A stretch of 64,000 nucleotides of DNA from Acanthaster planci (Eukaryota > Echinodermata > Asteroidea > Valvatida > Acanthasteridae). Under the pieces are notes generated by a model. It was not told the DNA's origin, did no database searches, and worked only from the letters and a program-made list of their open reading frames with translations. Location: the NCBI RefSeq assembly GCF_001949145.1, contig NW_019091441.1, positions 80,956 to 144,955 of the forward strand. Direction: 5' to 3'. The position numbers were made by a program, and so were the translations under genes. Below, piece after piece: positions 61,662-64,000 of the stretch. Positions within the stretch are counted from its first letter, which is position 1. Each line of letters begins with the position of its first letter.

Positions 61662-64000
61662 GTGATGCAGGCACAGCCTTAGACTCGGACTTGGAAATGG
61701 TCGATTCAAATACAACACTGCTAGGAAGGGTATTAAATTCTAGAATGAAATTGCAAATTTTGAAATGATTTGAACAGTAAGTAACAGTGTTGGCAAGACA
61801 GGCCATAATTTTGCATAGTAAAACTCTGAATAAATATGACATTGTTACATGTATATCATATTCTAAATGCATGGAGCAAAGTTTTCAGGAAAAACATTTG
61901 GGGGGGGCATGTATTGAAGACTTTCTGAGCCTTTGAATAATCATGATAATTCTTGGCTGGTTGGCATTTTCTGGGTTTACAGTTACGCATGTCATTTGAA
62001 GTTGTGGAATTGTCATGGTCTGCATTATTCCTGGGTTTCTTTGTATCCTATCCTGTTGGTTGATCTGCAGCTTTTAGTACTGGCATCGATATGTGTGTCA
62101 TGTCTGGCTGGGATGTTGATTGAGCTCTGTTATCAATTTCACTATGCTGAAAAATACAGTGCATCACATAGTAGGTGAAGGGGAGGCTTCAAGCACAAGA
62201 TGTTATGATTGCTGTGATGTGGAATGACAAACACTGCAACGTCTTTCAGCATGAAACACCTGCAGGATTGAGGCATTAAACTACCCAGTAAAATGAACCA
62301 GAATAAATGTAGTGGTTTTTGTGTTTTCATTGTAAATAAGGAGATGCACTGCACTTTATTCTTGTGCAGCATTTGTATAAGTCCACAATCAGCATTTGTA
62401 TGATAAAACCTTAATTTCACTGCATGGACTGAGTAACTATTGTAAATAGCTGCAGCATAATAGTTTATCTACTGTTGATTATTTTTGGTAGGAGTGCACG
62501 TGTGTAGTACATGTATGGAAGTACATGTACATGTAACATACAAAGTTACGCTTGAAGTTGGTCGACAGTCAATGAGAATGGTGTTTGTTCTAGGGTATGT
62601 TAATGTACATGTATCACCTTTAAATCACTGTTACTAATTTCAGATTTTTTAATCATGTTAAAAGTCAAAAGTTTCAGTATTGGGAATATGGAAAATATTG
62701 AAAGCAAGTCTTATCAACAAAATTAATCTCTAGTTGGAGTTAATGTGGCTTTTACATTAATTTTGCTTTGTCAGTGAGAAGGCTACGATTGGATGAGAGG
62801 TAGTGATCAAGTGACTTTTCTGATCACAGAGTTAGCTCTCTGTGTTAGTGCAATAGGATGAAGTGTGTTGGGGAGTAATGACTTATGAAAAAGTTTCACG
62901 TTCTGTTAAAGCCTGCTTGTGACTGTTTTGATAGTAGTTTATTGGTCAAACAAAATTGGAGGGACTATGCTGGCATTTTGAGTTACATGTATATGGAGTT
63001 ATTCATGTGTATAATATTCTATTATCTTGATGTTATGTGTGACATTAAGGAAAACAGATTCTAAGTTGTTTGGTTTTGTGATGAGCATAATTGCAAATGA
63101 GAGAAAGTTCATTATGCTGGATAACAAATTTCTGATATACTGATCATTGAAATATCCACAGACCTTATTTTGTGCTGGTACATGTAGATGCATATGTACA
63201 ATAACAGCAGTGTGTTATATCAAAAGTAAAATTTGAAACTTTAATTTTGACTTACGATGGATGATTGGATTCTACAAACTCACGTAGCAGTTACTTTGGC
63301 AAATGACAGTAACAAGTATTTCAAATTATAGCCATTTAATTGCCCACTTAACATGAAAATTACATCTTTCTATATCCACTGATATTAACATGGATCAAGG
63401 AAGCATATAGCCATTGGAATAGCCAGATCATAGCTTGGTTTATTTCTACACTTCAGTGGCACAAAGCACAACATTTTTGACACAGTGATTTGGAAGTTTA
63501 ATTTTTGGTGCTAGACATTGATGGAATGAAGCACACTGCTCTGTATAATGAAATATCAGAAGCAACGGCGCACACAAAGACATGCTCTATTTAGCACATT
63601 CAAGCATAATTGTAAGCTGCCAGACAGTATTAATGCTGCACTAGGTTAGCTCTGTCTTCGCAGTCACATTAGAGAGGCTTTGTGATATCTGTATCCATTG
63701 CCCCCTCATGCATACTTATTGCCTCTAAGGAAAAGGGGATTTAGGGCTGTCTGTGCCCATTTGTATATGCATTTGGCAGTATTCAGCAAAAAGGCTTAGG
63801 CTGCATTTACTGTATACTAGAGGCTACACTGTGCATTAAGTTAGATTTTCTTGTACATTCTGGTCTGTCAGGGGAAATGGTCTCTTCATTTTAGGGGAAC
63901 TGCTAGACTTACCAAAGATGGAGCTTTGAGATGCATACATGTGTACATGTACCAGTATCTGCAAACTGAAGATGATTATACGAAATAAGTAAAATCAAAT
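61662..64000. other. Non-coding stretch to the window end, no gene seen
   Basis: AT-rich with occasional ACATGTAC words (for example 62522-62534). No exon was recognised, including any candidate for the second half of the LIM1 domain. Confidence 0.5.

Larger units (their letters stand above)
43517..64000 (+). other. Inferred intron downstream of the LIM1 exon
   Basis: This begins with a consensus donor and leaves a codon open after its first base. The next exon should open with the final LIM1 cysteines. I looked on the + strand for an acceptor followed by a Cys-x-Cys/Asp-rich reading and found none, so the intron probably runs past the window end, making it at least 20 kb. It holds one small TIR element close to the donor, a Harbinger-like element, a SINE fragment and one copy of a shared repeat. 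Confidence 0.6.

Noticed and set aside
1-64000. CRISPR arrays, operons, bacterial promoters or terminators, defence systems
   Set aside because: None was seen. The spliced LIM exon, SINEs, LINEs and MITEs show this is animal nuclear DNA.

Overview
This window looks like eukaryotic, intron-dominated DNA from a marine invertebrate, most likely a deuterostome (echinoderm, hemichordate or cephalochordate type). It is AT-rich with no dense coding. It is crowded with self-complementary words such as ACATGTACATGT, TACCGGTA and TAGGCCTA, and holds fragments of many transposon classes. The organism call is an impression from repeat style and cannot be proven by eye. No bacterial, plasmid or phage features, CRISPR array, rRNA or genuine tRNA gene was seen.

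The only host coding sequence I can support is one 105-base exon on the + strand at 43412-43516. It has a good acceptor and donor and encodes the first two thirds of a LIM zinc-binding domain closely resembling LIM1 of the actin-binding LIM protein (ABLIM) family. The remaining DNA is best read as the two large introns flanking it, though other genes cannot be excluded.

Region by region: 1-2800 has a 537-bp TIR element with a target duplication (963-1499) and a 136-bp tandem duplication (2278-2549). 5777-8320 is the best mobile element: a decayed minus-strand tyrosine-recombinase retrotransposon (DIRS order, Ngaro-like) with RNase H, tyrosine recombinase and SGNH hydrolase in that order, ending in short split direct repeats. 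8705-9125 holds a scattered GTCTGTCCA-type repeat. 8740-26146 is otherwise gene-free. 26147-27005 is a CR1/L2-like LINE fragment. 29058-31230 is bracketed by two inverted 70-bp TTAA-ended repeats. 32040-32690 is an internally deleted Tc1/mariner transposase. 36293-36640 is a tRNA-derived SINE, with a second copy at 53985-54285 on the other strand. 40145-43165 is a LINE on the minus strand split by a 1.3-kb block, immediately upstream of the LIM exon. 43619-44163 is a small TIR element about 100 bases past the exon. 47801-48992 is a PIF/Harbinger-like non-autonomous element. 48620-48723 and 61564-61661 are two copies of another repeat family.

The genes do not form a pathway. The picture is one cytoskeletal-adaptor gene whose introns have accumulated mobile elements. 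All transposon coding regions carry stops or frameshifts and look inactive. The most unusual item is the RNase H / recombinase / hydrolase retroelement, which keeps most recognisable catalytic motifs despite its decay.
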